A DNA stretch of 58,584 bases from contig MWCB01000005.1 in NCBI GenBank assembly GCA_002069815.1, forward strand, positions 1 through 58,584. The letters are read 5' to 3'. Within the stretch, counting starts at the first letter, position 1. Every line of letters begins with the position of its first letter. This stretch comes from Tenericutes bacterium ADurb.Bin239. GTDB lineage: Bacteria; Bacillota_I; Bacilli_A; RFN20; CAG-826. The translations under genes and the position numbers were made by a program. The notes beneath the pieces were generated by a model, which saw nothing but the letters and a program-made list of their open reading frames with translations, was not told the DNA's origin and searched no databases. This document shows, piece by piece, positions 38,070-47,826 of the stretch.

Positions 38070-38193
38070 CTTCTTATCGCTCCTTTAGTACTCTTATTTT
38101 AACATAGGAAAAAGTGCTTACTCTATGAATAATGAGTAAAATTACTCTTTTAGTAAAGTTTTAGTCGTTATTTTCGCCAAATATAAGCTATCA

Positions 38194-38988
38194 CTAATTT
38201 GTTTCATCGGTGGGGAGTGCTATAAGTTTACGCACATGCTTATTAGGCTTATACGCACTTTGGAGCGCGAAGTATTCTTCACGTAATTTCATCATCGTCT
38301 TATTACTTACTTTATAAATTTCATTAGCGATTTCCTGGGTGGTTCCTTCCAGTTTTACAAGCGGTAAAAATTCAACGATAACTTTATAGCGGCGTGCTCT
38401 ATTCTTTAAGGGCATAATAACTTGATTACCCCACTGAACGATAGGGGCAATCGACGTTTGGGTTGAAAGCGGGGCTTTAAAAGCGCCCGCCTTATAATCT
38501 AGGAGTGACCCATGATAATCCTTATTCCGGGTCCCTTCGGGAAAAATCAGCCAACTAACTTCTTTTTTTGCGAGTGAATCACGCATCTCTTGCATAACTT
38601 TAATTTCTTGATGCAAGTTGTTACGTTCAATATATAAACCTTTATAAACTTTCATCAGCGTTCGTACGAACGGTATTTTCCGATTCTCATCTTTTGAAAT
38701 AAAAGAAATTGGAAGCGGGAGAATGGAAAATAACACCACGAGGTCCATAACGGAAGTATGATTACTGACAAAATAATAAACTTCGTCACGATTAAAGATA
38801 GGCATATTTCGCACTTCAACATCAACTTTAAAACTTTTAAGCACTCTTTTCGCTAATTTTTGCCCTTTTAAGCGTCGCTTTTCTTGCGAATAGCGATCAG
38901 GCCGACGACCATAGGGCCACATCCAAGTGAAAAGATCCCACAACACGGGAATACAAATCTTCACGACCCAAATAATATACTTAAACAT
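38194..38988 (-). CDS. plsC: 1-acyl-sn-glycerol-3-phosphate acyltransferase
   Basis: PlsC makes phosphatidic acid from lysophosphatidate at the membrane. The catalytic HX4D is in NHTSVMDLVV, the substrate motif is FPEGTRNKDYHG, and the N-terminal ~25 residues are hydrophobic. It has 264 residues. AAGGA precedes the ATG. It follows the OB-fold gene by nine bases in the ftsK-acpS-pulA run. The spacer of 124 bases after it holds a weak GAGTAA/TTACTC hairpin and then the pdp start signals. Confidence 0.92.
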   Translation of the reverse strand: MFKYIIWVVKICIPVLWDLFTWMWPYGRRPDRYSQEKRRLKGQKLAKRVLKSFKVDVEVRNMPIFNRDEVYYFVSNHTSVMDLVVLFSILPLPISFISKDENRKIPFVRTLMKVYKGLYIERNNLHQEIKVMQEMRDSLAKKEVSWLIFPEGTRNKDYHGSLLDYKAGAFKAPLSTQTSIAPIVQWGNQVIMPLKNRARRYKVIVEFLPLVKLEGTTQEIANEIYKVSNKTMMKLREEYFALQSAYKPNKHVRKLIALPTDETN

Positions 38989-38997
38989 AATCTTCCT

Positions 38998-39264
38998 TTA
39001 AAACTCTCGATATAACTCCGCAATAATGAATGTTTCGCCTTCCACTTCTTCAAGTCGACCTTTAAGCGCAACTTTGCGACCTTCGGCGAGCCGATTTAAC
39101 GCTGAAGTTGTATTTGACCAGTGTTTGATTTTAAAGTGGTCATATTTTGCTTTCCCGTCCTCTTCATCACCATAATCAACATCAGGAACCTTATCGACTA
39201 ATAAATAGCGATAATCCTTTTCGTTTTTGCCAAGTTTGCCAACAATAAATACGGCCGTTAACAT
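38998..39264 (-). CDS. Short OB-fold (SSB-like) protein
   Basis: This 88-residue protein resembles a single-stranded DNA-binding OB fold: AVFIVGKLGKNEKDYRYLLVDKV, then FKIKHWSNTTSALNRLAEGRKVALKGRLEEVEGETFIIAELY, matching the beta-barrel and the family's KGxxVxVxGRL-type strand. The flexible C-terminal tail and acidic tip of normal SSB are missing, so it would not bind the usual SSB partners. It starts with AAGGAGG upstream and lies between pulA and plsC. A role in DNA binding is inferred. Confidence 0.68.
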   Translation of the reverse strand: MLTAVFIVGKLGKNEKDYRYLLVDKVPDVDYGDEEDGKAKYDHFKIKHWSNTTSALNRLAEGRKVALKGRLEEVEGETFIIAELYREF

Positions 39265-39282
39265 ACGGTTTCCTCCTTAAAT

Positions 39283-41454
39283 TTATTTTGGGCCAAAATC
39301 TCCTTTCTGGAGTCCTAGCACAATTACACTATAGGGGGCAACCATTGTTCGTTCGACGTATTCTTGCGAACGCGCGGCGATATAACCAGCGCGATTCAAA
39401 ATAATTTTAAGCGGCATATCTAAGTTAATAAAGATTGGTTCACTCGTGGGGTTAACATACACATTAAAGTGACTATATGGGCTTAAATCATGTTCTGGAT
39501 TATAAATAATCGCACTTGCTCCCCCACTTAAATCAATAAACTCAACCCGTTCTTTAATAACTTTCGGATCAGTTTCATGTAAAAATTTACAGTCTTTCCG
39601 TAACGCCGTCAACGCTTTAAAATATTCCACCATTTCTTTCCGTTTCCACGCTAGAGTGTAGGGGAATTGATTAACTTTATCACTGCTCTTATAGGAGTTT
39701 AAATCTCCGTACTTTGACACCCCGATTTCTTGACCGCGATGGAAAAAAGGAATACCAAACGCGAGCATGACAATCGTATTTAAACTTAATAATCGTTCTA
39801 AATGCGTGTCCGCACTTTCCTGCGGATTACTAATTATCATTTTATCGACTAACACGCCGTTATCATGACATTCAACGAAGTTGACACTTTGAGCTGCCGA
39901 CACGTAACGTGGTGAGAAAGTCGTATTTAAAACACTACCAGCGTAAGCAAAATAAAAGCCAGCGCGGTAATTAGTGGCGCCGAGCATATAACCGCGTTCA
40001 TGGAGGTTCTCGGCAAAACTACCCCCTTTCATTATTTCGCGGAAAGCATCGTTAAAAAAGGCAAATTCTGGCGTTTTACTCGCGTTCCCATGGTGCGCTA
40101 ATTTTTCTTTCGGATGCGGGGTCATCATTTCCCAGCCTTCTCCTAAGATTAAGAAATCGCTTTTAATTTCTTTTACCATTTTATAAATTTCTTGCATCGT
40201 CTTAATATCAATTAAACCCATGAGATCAAAACGGAACCCATCGACTCCTAACTTTTCAACATAATAACGACATGCATCAACAATTAAACGGCGGACCATC
40301 GGACGTTCCGTTGCTAAATCGTTACCACAACCACTTCCATTACTAATTACGCCTTCACTTGTCTTGCGGAAGTAATAATTAGGAACAATCTTTTCAAAAA
40401 CACTCGTTTCATGATCAAAAACGTGATTAAAAACGACATCCATAATAATGCGGATTCCCACTTCATGATAACGGGCCACGAGCTTTTTAAAATCACTAAT
40501 ACGACCATAAGGGTCATAAGGATCACGCGCATAACTTCCCTCTAATACGAAGTATTGTTGCGGATCATAACCCCAGTTATATGTTTGCCATTTTTGTTGT
40601 TCATTAACGGTTTTAAAATCATAAACAGGCATAAGTTGTAAATGGGTGAATCCTAAATCTTTTAAGTAATCAAAACCAGCGGGGTAAACACCTTTAACTT
40701 TCCGTTGTCCTTCAATCATCCCAAAAAAGGTCCCTCGATATTCAATATCGGTTCGTTCATCAATCGTTTGATCACGAACACTTGTTTCGTAAATTATCGC
40801 TTCCGTCGGTTTATCAAATGGGGGTAATTTATCATCATGCATCACAAAATAATCGTATTTATCTTTATTCACGACATAACTAAAAGTACCGTTTGGGCCA
40901 CTGCTAATGGCATAAGGATCTGTTACTTCTTCTTCAAGACCATTATTAAGTACTAAATATGTATAACGAATTCCTTCTTGATTACCTGCAAGGGTGTATT
41001 CATAAACTCCGCGTTCACCTCGTTTTAGTTTGCGGTATAAGAAATGTTTTTCACCGGGCACTTCATATTTTAAAATAACACGACTCGCTAACGGCGCCCA
41101 TAAGCGAAATGTTGTTCTTTCTTCTGTGTAATCAGCACCAAGCGGACCACTATAATAATAATCCGTGTCAAAATTAGGGAAAGTCGTCGCCTCACTGACG
41201 TTAAGGGGAACTTGCCCAAAATTTTGTAAATATACTTTATAGTTTTGGCCGAGAACAAAAGGTTGTTCCAGCGTTAATTCAAAAGCCGTAACTTTATATT
41301 GCACGACTTTACTTTTCGAAGTAAAAGGAATAAGGCGATCGTTATCATCATAAATGGTGACCTTACATTGTTCATATTGGTATTTATCACTATAAAGGAC
41401 GACGCGAATAATGCGGGGGGCAATTAAATGCGCACTAAATTGTCCAAACGCCAT
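39283..41454 (-). CDS. pulA: Type I pullulanase
   Basis: This enzyme debranches alpha-1,6 links in glycogen, pullulan or limit dextrin. It has an N-terminal CBM48-like domain (~110-200) and the GH13 core. Diagnostic motifs are YNWGYDPQQYF, the nucleophile Asp in DGFRFDLMG, the acid Glu in ILGEGWEM and VECHDN. No signal peptide is present, so it acts inside the cell, for example on stored glycogen. I start at 41454 (Met-Ala-Phe-Gly), 7 bases behind AAGGAG; the frame starts eight codons earlier within acpS. It has 723 residues. Confidence 0.95.
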   Translation of the reverse strand: MAFGQFSAHLIAPRIIRVVLYSDKYQYEQCKVTIYDDNDRLIPFTSKSKVVQYKVTAFELTLEQPFVLGQNYKVYLQNFGQVPLNVSEATTFPNFDTDYYYSGPLGADYTEERTTFRLWAPLASRVILKYEVPGEKHFLYRKLKRGERGVYEYTLAGNQEGIRYTYLVLNNGLEEEVTDPYAISSGPNGTFSYVVNKDKYDYFVMHDDKLPPFDKPTEAIIYETSVRDQTIDERTDIEYRGTFFGMIEGQRKVKGVYPAGFDYLKDLGFTHLQLMPVYDFKTVNEQQKWQTYNWGYDPQQYFVLEGSYARDPYDPYGRISDFKKLVARYHEVGIRIIMDVVFNHVFDHETSVFEKIVPNYYFRKTSEGVISNGSGCGNDLATERPMVRRLIVDACRYYVEKLGVDGFRFDLMGLIDIKTMQEIYKMVKEIKSDFLILGEGWEMMTPHPKEKLAHHGNASKTPEFAFFNDAFREIMKGGSFAENLHERGYMLGATNYRAGFYFAYAGSVLNTTFSPRYVSAAQSVNFVECHDNGVLVDKMIISNPQESADTHLERLLSLNTIVMLAFGIPFFHRGQEIGVSKYGDLNSYKSSDKVNQFPYTLAWKRKEMVEYFKALTALRKDCKFLHETDPKVIKERVEFIDLSGGASAIIYNPEHDLSPYSHFNVYVNPTSEPIFINLDMPLKIILNRAGYIAARSQEYVERTMVAPYSVIVLGLQKGDFGPK

Positions 41455-41458
41455 ACTA

Positions 41459-41779
41459 TTACTCCTTGATCTCGACAATGGCTACTGCATAATCACCGTC
41501 GTGACTAATTGACACGGGATAAACTTTGCCATCATGATGAATTTCGGGTCTTCCATCTCTTTGATACTTAATATCAATTTTATGGAAAGCGATCCGACCA
41601 ATACCTTCTTTTATCGCTTTTAAGAACGCTTCTTTAGCGGCAAAGCGTCCCGCGAGAAATTCTTCTTTATTTGGTCGTAAATTATAAATTTCTAACTCGT
41701 TCTTTGATAAAATCCGCGCTGCTAATTTATCTTTACCGACAAAACGGGGAATATATACGATATCAATACCAACTGCCAT
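41459..41779 (-). CDS. acpS: Holo-[acyl-carrier-protein] synthase
   Basis: AcpS transfers 4'-phosphopantetheine from CoA to acyl carrier protein. The protein has VGIDIVYIPRF with the metal-binding Asp and GRFAAKEAFLKAIKEG with the Glu/Lys motif. It has 106 residues. It begins two bases after the ftsK stop, and its last codons contain the pulA ribosome-binding site. Confidence 0.95.
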   Translation of the reverse strand: MAVGIDIVYIPRFVGKDKLAARILSKNELEIYNLRPNKEEFLAGRFAAKEAFLKAIKEGIGRIAFHKIDIKYQRDGRPEIHHDGKVYPVSISHDGDYAVAIVEIKE

Positions 41780-41781
41780 AA

Positions 41782-44385
41782 TTAGTCATTTCTCCCTTTA
41801 TTAGCAATAACAACCGCTCCTTTAGCGCTATTAGCTTCATCGGGTGGTTCAATGACACCATTTTGCATTAATTGGTCATACAATTGACGAGCGCGCGGCC
41901 AGCCTAATCCAAAATTTTGTTGTAAACGGCTGATTGAAATCGTTTCATTTTGTAATGTAAAATCTAAAACAGCTTGATAGAGATCATCACTTATCACGGG
42001 CCCACCAGTGCCGCCAAACACATTTACTTTTTCTTTTAAATCTAAGAATTCAGGATAAAAATCAGTCATATAATTTGTCCGCAAATAATTAGTGACGCGT
42101 AAAACTTCTTTAACTTGGACAAAGGGAGCTTGAACCCGTAATAAACCGCGATGATTAGTCGTAATACTATCGACTAACATATCCCCATATCCGAGTAAGT
42201 CCTCGGCTCCACCACAGCCAATAATTGTCATACTATCTTGCACACTTGCGGTCATAAAGGCGACCCGACTTGGAATATTAGCTTTAATATTACCAGTGAT
42301 AACTTGAACACTGGGCCGTTGGGTGGCAATTAAAAGGTGAATACCCGCGGCCCGTGACTTTTGCACTAAGCGTAAAACAAGGTTTGAAATCTCCTTTTCA
42401 CTTTCAAAAAGATCAGCAAATTCATCAACAATCGCCACGATAACAGGTAAAGTTTCCCCACCCATATCACTAATTACATCGTTATAATCATTTAATTTAC
42501 CAACCCCCGTTTTTTCAAAGAGTTTATACCGTTTTTCCATTTCATCAATGAGTCGATCAAGCGCAACTTTAGCTTCGCTTGGCTCTTTAATAATAGGGGT
42601 AATTAAATGGGGAATATTGTTATAGGCGGCTAGTTCAACCCGCTTAGGGTCAATGAGCATTAACCGTAATTCAAGCGGCGAATGCATCATGATAAGCGAT
42701 GTTAAGACCGTATGAATAAAGACACTCTTACCGCTTCCCGTCGCCCCCGCCACTAGGAGATGAGGGAAGTCAGTAAAGGGGGCAATGATCACATTACCCG
42801 CTACGTCTTTACCAAGCGGCACTAAATATTTTTTTCGCTTATTAGCGACAATTTTATGCATACAATCCTTAAAATTAACAATCGTACGGTGCATGTTACC
42901 AACTTCTAAGCCACTCGTAGCTTTACCAGGCAGAATCTCTTCAAAACGAACAGCAGCACCGTTTAAACGTAAGGAAATATCATTAAGCAAGGGGGTAATT
43001 GCTTTCACACTTTCGGTTGGTTCAAGTTGAATTTCAAAACGGGTAAAGGTCGAGCCAATCGTCCAACTAAAGACGCGGGCCCCAACGTTAAAGTCCGTAA
43101 AGAAAGCGTTAATCCGTTGTTCATAATCAGCAGCGTAGGCTCTATTTTCCGCTTCTTTACCTGTATCAATTGAATCATCGAGTAAATTAATATTTGGTAA
43201 TCGAAAGTTTATGTAACTTGATGCAATGCGCGGTTTGGGTTCTTTTTTAGGAACTTCGGGGCGAGTAGGGGTACTTGCGACAGGTTCAATTTCAGAGACG
43301 GGTTCAGGGGTGGGAGATAAGGGTGCTTCTTCCCTTGCTTCTTCTTCCGCTGGCAACGCGGGCGCTCCCTCTATTTCCGCGTCACTAGGAGCGGTAAAAG
43401 CCACAGCTTCGAACGTGCCGCTATGGTCAACTGCCCGTTCAAGCGCCTCAAATTCTTCTTCACTTTCAACCTTTTCCATTGTACTAATAAGTGTTGGGTC
43501 AAGCGCTTCAAATTCTTCTTCGCTATCGAGCGTTGGTAACTCAAAATGCTCATCAAAAGCGGCAACTTCTTCGCTAGGCATTGCCCGATGCATAGCGCTA
43601 CCTTCGCCTTTAACGGCGTGGAGCGATGGGGGCGGAGGTAATGGTTTTTCCGCTTCATCACTGACCGCTGAACCAACGCGGTGGAGCAAATTACTGCCAC
43701 GGACTTCATTATCCCGCAGCACATCAGTAACGGCGACGTGATCACTTTCTTCTTTTTCGGGTTCATCTAAGAGTCCCGCTTCATGAAGCACTCGTTTTCG
43801 TTTCTTCCAATCCCGTATTTCTTCTTTAATCGCCGCGTATAATTTGACAAGAATCGGCCACAGTAGTAGCGTGGCAAAACCAATATTTCCTAACACGAGA
43901 ATAATGATGATTAAGGGAAGCGGAAATACGCTTAACAAATATAATAATCCTTCGCCTAAAATACCACCATAATCATAGAAATAAGCGGGGGAGGGCGGAG
44001 TAAAGGAGAAAGTAGCGCGCGCTAAATTAACCATTGTTTTTAAATTGTCACTAAACAAGGTCCCATCGCGGCCATAATCACGGAGTGAACCCGCATAAAA
44101 GGCACTACTTATCGTTAAAAGACCAAAAATACTAAGAAAAACGAAGCAAGCCCGGCGTTTACTTTGCGGACGGGGGAAGAAAATTAAATAAAATGCATAC
44201 ACAACTAATAGTGAAAAAACGACCACAAAAAGGTCGCCAAACAACAAAGCAACTGGAACATTAATGACGCCCCCAATTGATATTTTTAAAATACCAATTA
44301 AAGCTAAAAGCGCGACAATTATTCCTTTTAAGCCGCGACTAATTTTTTGTTGTTGAACAAGTAACGTTGATTTCGTTTCACTCAT
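41782..44385 (-). CDS. ftsK: DNA translocase FtsK/SpoIIIE
   Basis: This hexameric motor moves chromosomal DNA through the division septum. It has four or five N-terminal membrane segments (to ~residue 200) and an acidic, Pro/Glu-rich linker (~200-400) that contains a repeated SEEEFEAL motif. The motor domain has GATGSGKS, VDEFADLF and QRPSVQVITGNIKANIPSRVAF. A C-terminal gamma winged helix (ISRLQQNFGLGWPRARQLYDQL) completes it. It has 867 residues. RNase J lies next door, as in B. subtilis (rnjB-tepA-spoIIIE). It has no Shine-Dalgarno; a TATAAT lies 7 bases before the ATG. Confidence 0.97.
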   Translation of the reverse strand: MSETKSTLLVQQQKISRGLKGIIVALLALIGILKISIGGVINVPVALLFGDLFVVVFSLLVVYAFYLIFFPRPQSKRRACFVFLSIFGLLTISSAFYAGSLRDYGRDGTLFSDNLKTMVNLARATFSFTPPSPAYFYDYGGILGEGLLYLLSVFPLPLIIIILVLGNIGFATLLLWPILVKLYAAIKEEIRDWKKRKRVLHEAGLLDEPEKEESDHVAVTDVLRDNEVRGSNLLHRVGSAVSDEAEKPLPPPPSLHAVKGEGSAMHRAMPSEEVAAFDEHFELPTLDSEEEFEALDPTLISTMEKVESEEEFEALERAVDHSGTFEAVAFTAPSDAEIEGAPALPAEEEAREEAPLSPTPEPVSEIEPVASTPTRPEVPKKEPKPRIASSYINFRLPNINLLDDSIDTGKEAENRAYAADYEQRINAFFTDFNVGARVFSWTIGSTFTRFEIQLEPTESVKAITPLLNDISLRLNGAAVRFEEILPGKATSGLEVGNMHRTIVNFKDCMHKIVANKRKKYLVPLGKDVAGNVIIAPFTDFPHLLVAGATGSGKSVFIHTVLTSLIMMHSPLELRLMLIDPKRVELAAYNNIPHLITPIIKEPSEAKVALDRLIDEMEKRYKLFEKTGVGKLNDYNDVISDMGGETLPVIVAIVDEFADLFESEKEISNLVLRLVQKSRAAGIHLLIATQRPSVQVITGNIKANIPSRVAFMTASVQDSMTIIGCGGAEDLLGYGDMLVDSITTNHRGLLRVQAPFVQVKEVLRVTNYLRTNYMTDFYPEFLDLKEKVNVFGGTGGPVISDDLYQAVLDFTLQNETISISRLQQNFGLGWPRARQLYDQLMQNGVIEPPDEANSAKGAVVIANKGRND

Positions 44386-44459
44386 ACTTAATATTATACA
44401 TAATATTAGCCTAAGTTAGTAAAATTAGGCCAAAATTTATTAAAAAGTTAATAAATTAC

Positions 44460-46148
44460 TTATTTATTGATAACGCGGATAAGCGGTAAAATCATTGGAT
44501 GTCGTCGTGTTTCGCGGAAGATATATTTTTCAACTCGTGATTCTGTTTCTTTAACCATGGCGTCAATATCAAGATCCCGCTCTTCAAGAGCTTCATTAAC
44601 CGTATTAATAAAGATTTGTCGAATTTGTTTTAAGAGTTGCTCACTATCTTTAACATAGACAAAACCCCGCATCTGGACATCCGGTCCAGCGGTAATAATG
44701 CGGTCGTCATAATTTATGGCTAGCGCCATAACAATGATGCCATCTTCACTTAACCGTTGCCGGTCTTCAATGACCCCATGGTTAATATCTCCAATCCCCG
44801 TCCCATCCACTAATACGTCACCACTAGGAATTAAATCTAATGGACTCATTTTTACACGACCAATCCCATCATTAAATTCAACACTGACACCATTATCTAA
44901 TAAGAAAATATTATGGTGACTAAAGCGTAATCCGCTATGGAGTGCTAGCTGGGCATTCGCGATTTGTTGACGATATAAACCTTTGACGGGGATATAGTAT
45001 TTTGGTTTTAAAAGGGACAGTAACATCCGTAAGTCTTCTTCTTGGGCGTGCATATTGGTAAATAACTTACGGGTAATATTGACAACACTGCAGCCCGTCG
45101 TGTAGAGACTATCAAGCGCTTCCGTAGCGATAACTTCTAAAGTCGGAGGGGCAGGAAGAGCCATAATAAAAGTATCATCCTTCCCTAAAACAATTTTCTT
45201 ATCTGGATTTTCGCGGTTCGAAAGCGCAATAATTTTTTGGAAAAGACGCGCTCCCGCCCCTAGCATTAAAATAACAATGTCTTGGTCTCTTACGCGCAAT
45301 AAATCATCATTGCTGATAATAAGTCGTTCATCAATAAGACTTAAGCCCGCGCGTTCAAAATCGCGAAAATATTCTTCGGTCTGTGGATCATAAAAGGCAA
45401 TCTTCCGTTTCGCGGCCATGACAACTTGCACTAATTCTTCAATATTGTAAGTGCCTTGATCATAGAGTGAAATAAAAATGCGCCCTTTAACTTCGCGAAA
45501 AACGGGAACAATATGAGTCGTTAAACGATGGGTTGGGGATGTATATCCCGCCTTTTCCGCTCCGCTTGATTCGCTAAGTAAACATAAGACATTTTTCTCC
45601 GCAATTTTAGCAATGCTATTAAGATCAAGTTTATAGCGAGCGCTATTTGTGTATTCAATAATAAAGTCACCTGAATAAACGATTGTTCCTTGACTCGTAT
45701 CAAGACCAATACCGAAACTATGCATCGCCGAATGGGTCGTTTGGAAAAAGGTGAATTTGCGACCCGCAATTTCATGTTGACTTGATGGTTCAATCGTTAC
45801 GATGTCATATTTTACGTCCTTAACCCCGACTCTTTTCGTAAAGCGCTCCAGCATCATAGCCGCGGCTTTAGTTGTATAAATCGGCGCGGGTGCTTGTTTG
45901 TAAATAAAAGGGAGCGCCCCAAATTGGTCATCGTGACCATGCGAAATAAAGTAAGCCTTAATACGACTTTTATTGCTGATTAAGTAATCATGATTAGGAA
46001 TGATAAAATCAATTCCTGGTGAAGATTTATCGGGATATTTAAGCCCTGCCTCAAATACAAAAATATCATTATTTAATTCAATGACGTACATGTTTTTACC
46101 ATGTTCATCAAGACCGCCTAATGCGAAAATTTTTACTTTATCATTCAT
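44460..46148 (-). CDS. rnjB: Ribonuclease J2-like protein
   Basis: This is a metallo-beta-lactamase/beta-CASP RNA nuclease involved in mRNA decay. The metal motif reads HGHDDQ (70-75) where active RNase J1 has HGHEDH, so the last His is Gln. His139 and Asp161 are kept, but the C-terminal IPVKGLYR has Lys where J1 has His (PVHGEYR). Similar losses are seen in RNase J2, which supports J1. Location before ftsK and after pnp matches B. subtilis rnjB. It has 562 residues and AGAGGA before the ATG. No J1 gene is in the window. Confidence 0.85.
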   Translation of the reverse strand: MNDKVKIFALGGLDEHGKNMYVIELNNDIFVFEAGLKYPDKSSPGIDFIIPNHDYLISNKSRIKAYFISHGHDDQFGALPFIYKQAPAPIYTTKAAAMMLERFTKRVGVKDVKYDIVTIEPSSQHEIAGRKFTFFQTTHSAMHSFGIGLDTSQGTIVYSGDFIIEYTNSARYKLDLNSIAKIAEKNVLCLLSESSGAEKAGYTSPTHRLTTHIVPVFREVKGRIFISLYDQGTYNIEELVQVVMAAKRKIAFYDPQTEEYFRDFERAGLSLIDERLIISNDDLLRVRDQDIVILMLGAGARLFQKIIALSNRENPDKKIVLGKDDTFIMALPAPPTLEVIATEALDSLYTTGCSVVNITRKLFTNMHAQEEDLRMLLSLLKPKYYIPVKGLYRQQIANAQLALHSGLRFSHHNIFLLDNGVSVEFNDGIGRVKMSPLDLIPSGDVLVDGTGIGDINHGVIEDRQRLSEDGIIVMALAINYDDRIITAGPDVQMRGFVYVKDSEQLLKQIRQIFINTVNEALEERDLDIDAMVKETESRVEKYIFRETRRHPMILPLIRVINK

Positions 46149-46192
46149 ATTTATCCTCTAGTTATTATAATTCGATGTATCTCAACTTTGTT

Positions 46193-46222
46193 ATTATAAC
46201 AAAAGATCGTATTTACTATCAA
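46193..46222 (-). promoter_or_regulatory. Promoter of the RNase J gene
   Basis: On the minus strand TTGATA (46217-46222) and TATAAT (46193-46198), 18 bases apart, with TGT before the -10 box (extended -10). It lies between the DUF1667 stop and the RNase J start. Confidence 0.75.
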
Positions 46223-46232
46223 GTCTGGACCC

Positions 46233-46583
46233 TTATTTAACTTCGGCGCTACTGATGATATTAACCCCCGAATCTAAGATGTTTTCAACGATAATACTAT
46301 TAAATTCAATCGGGGCTTTTACTACTATTTTCCGTAACTCGTTAACTACTGCGGGGATTAAGTGTTTCGCAATCATTTGCTCAGTGCGAACGGGAAGCGG
46401 TACTTCATGTCCTTCCACTTTTACAACATATGTTAAATTACGTTTGGGTTCTTTGACTTCTTGGAGTGCATAAGGAATGCCGCGCGCACAAAAATTACCA
46501 CTTACTTTTAAGTCACTAGTTACAGTCATAATACAACCACGCGGACATACTAAACACGTTACTTTTTTATCACTACTCATCAC
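46233..46583 (-). CDS. DUF1667 family protein (GlpABC-like module)
   Basis: This 116-residue protein has a cluster-binding N-terminus (CLVCPRGCIM, Cys-x2-Cys-x3-Cys, and a further Cys in NFCARG) and a conserved end (PVRTEQMIAKHLIPAVVNELRK). The DUF1667 family is found beside two flavoproteins related to anaerobic glycerol-3-phosphate dehydrogenase, and is thought to be the electron-transfer part. It overlaps the preceding flavoprotein gene by 11 bases. Confidence 0.88.
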   Translation of the reverse strand: MMSSDKKVTCLVCPRGCIMTVTSDLKVSGNFCARGIPYALQEVKEPKRNLTYVVKVEGHEVPLPVRTEQMIAKHLIPAVVNELRKIVVKAPIEFNSIIVENILDSGVNIISSAEVK

Positions 46584-47826
46584 TTACCTCAACTACTAAA
46601 CTTTCCCCATTAATTAATAAATCGTTTTTAACATTTAAGATGACTAATTCACTTGGAAATAAAAACGGAAAGAATTTCTTAAATATCACCGTATCATCAA
46701 TCTTTACCACAATACGTTTATTGATGTAATCTTGCCGCGGTCTAAATTTAAGTACCAGTTCTTCACTATTTAACGGCAAATTAACGTAATTTGGTAACAC
46801 GTAGTTAATTCCTTTTCCTGGTACCACAGTTAAGGTTTTTTGACATTCTTTCATCTTTGCTTTAACGTATAAACTAGCGGCACGCCCAGCTTCTTCCCCT
46901 TCAAAGTAAGCATCATCGGCTAAGTCATGAATATGGAGAGCATTACCAGCGACAAAAAACCACGGTAATTTCGTTTGGTAATTATTATTAACAACTGGTC
47001 CCCGTGACTTACTTAGCGGAATTCCTAATTTATCACTGAGTGCGACATAGGGAATAAGACCAACCGCTAGTAAGAGGGTATCAACTTTAAAAGTCTTCGT
47101 AGTCCCTGGTATTATTTCAAATTGATCATTAATTTCGGCAATATCAACTTCGTTGATTCGTGGCCGCCCACGGACATCAACGACCTTATGTGATAAATAA
47201 AGCGGAATATTAAAGTCATCTAAACATTGGACAATATTCCGTTTTAAGCCACTTGAATAAGGCATAATTTCAGTGACAGCGTGTACTTTCATCCCAAGTA
47301 AGCTTAGTCTTCGGGCCATAATTAAGCCAATATCCCCTGATCCAACAATGAGCACATCTTTGGCAAATTGATAGCCGCGTAAATTAAGGAAATATTGAGC
47401 TTGACCAGCACTCATAATCCCCGCGCTTCGTTCCCCTGGTAAATTAATGGCACCCGCACTTCGTTCATAAGAGCCGGTTGTTAAAATAATCGCTTTGGTT
47501 GTATAAACAACAACATTTTTACCAGCCACAAAGACGGTTACTTCTCTGTTAGCGCTGACATCAGTAACGTTACTATTAAGTAAAATATCAATTGGACGAT
47601 CTTTAAGCATTTCCACTAAATAATGTGAATACTCGGGTCCAGTCAATGTTTTCTTAAATAAATGGACACCAAAGCCATCATGAATGCATTGGTTTAATAT
47701 ACCACCAAATGCATTTTCTTTTTCAATCAGCAAAATCTTGCGAATCCCTTGGTCATAAGCCGCAATTGCGGCACCAAGCCCAGCGCTACCACCACCAATA
47801 ATAATTAAATCATAATGTTTAGCCAT
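46573..47826 (-). CDS. FAD/NAD(P)-dependent oxidoreductase of the GlpABC-like module
   Basis: This 417-residue flavoprotein has an N-terminal FAD fold (DLIIIGGGSAGLGAAIAA), an EKENAFGGILNQCIHDGFG segment typical of this group, a second Rossmann fold (VLIVGSGDIGLIMARRLSLLG) and VAGNALHIHDLADDAYFEGEEAG. Together with its two neighbours it resembles a soluble GlpA-GlpB-DUF1667 set that oxidises glycerol 3-phosphate or a similar hydroxyacid. The true substrate is not known. It overlaps both neighbours by a few bases. Confidence 0.85.
   Translation of the reverse strand: MAKHYDLIIIGGGSAGLGAAIAAYDQGIRKILLIEKENAFGGILNQCIHDGFGVHLFKKTLTGPEYSHYLVEMLKDRPIDILLNSNVTDVSANREVTVFVAGKNVVVYTTKAIILTTGSYERSAGAINLPGERSAGIMSAGQAQYFLNLRGYQFAKDVLIVGSGDIGLIMARRLSLLGMKVHAVTEIMPYSSGLKRNIVQCLDDFNIPLYLSHKVVDVRGRPRINEVDIAEINDQFEIIPGTTKTFKVDTLLLAVGLIPYVALSDKLGIPLSKSRGPVVNNNYQTKLPWFFVAGNALHIHDLADDAYFEGEEAGRAASLYVKAKMKECQKTLTVVPGKGINYVLPNYVNLPLNSEELVLKFRPRQDYINKRIVVKIDDTVIFKKFFPFLFPSELVILNVKNDLLINGESLVVEVSDE

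Noticed and set aside
43226..43741. Plus-strand open frame (171 codons) opposite the ftsK linker
   Set aside because: Its Ser/Ala/Gly-rich, repetitive composition is the antisense image of the acidic repeated linker; no start signals.
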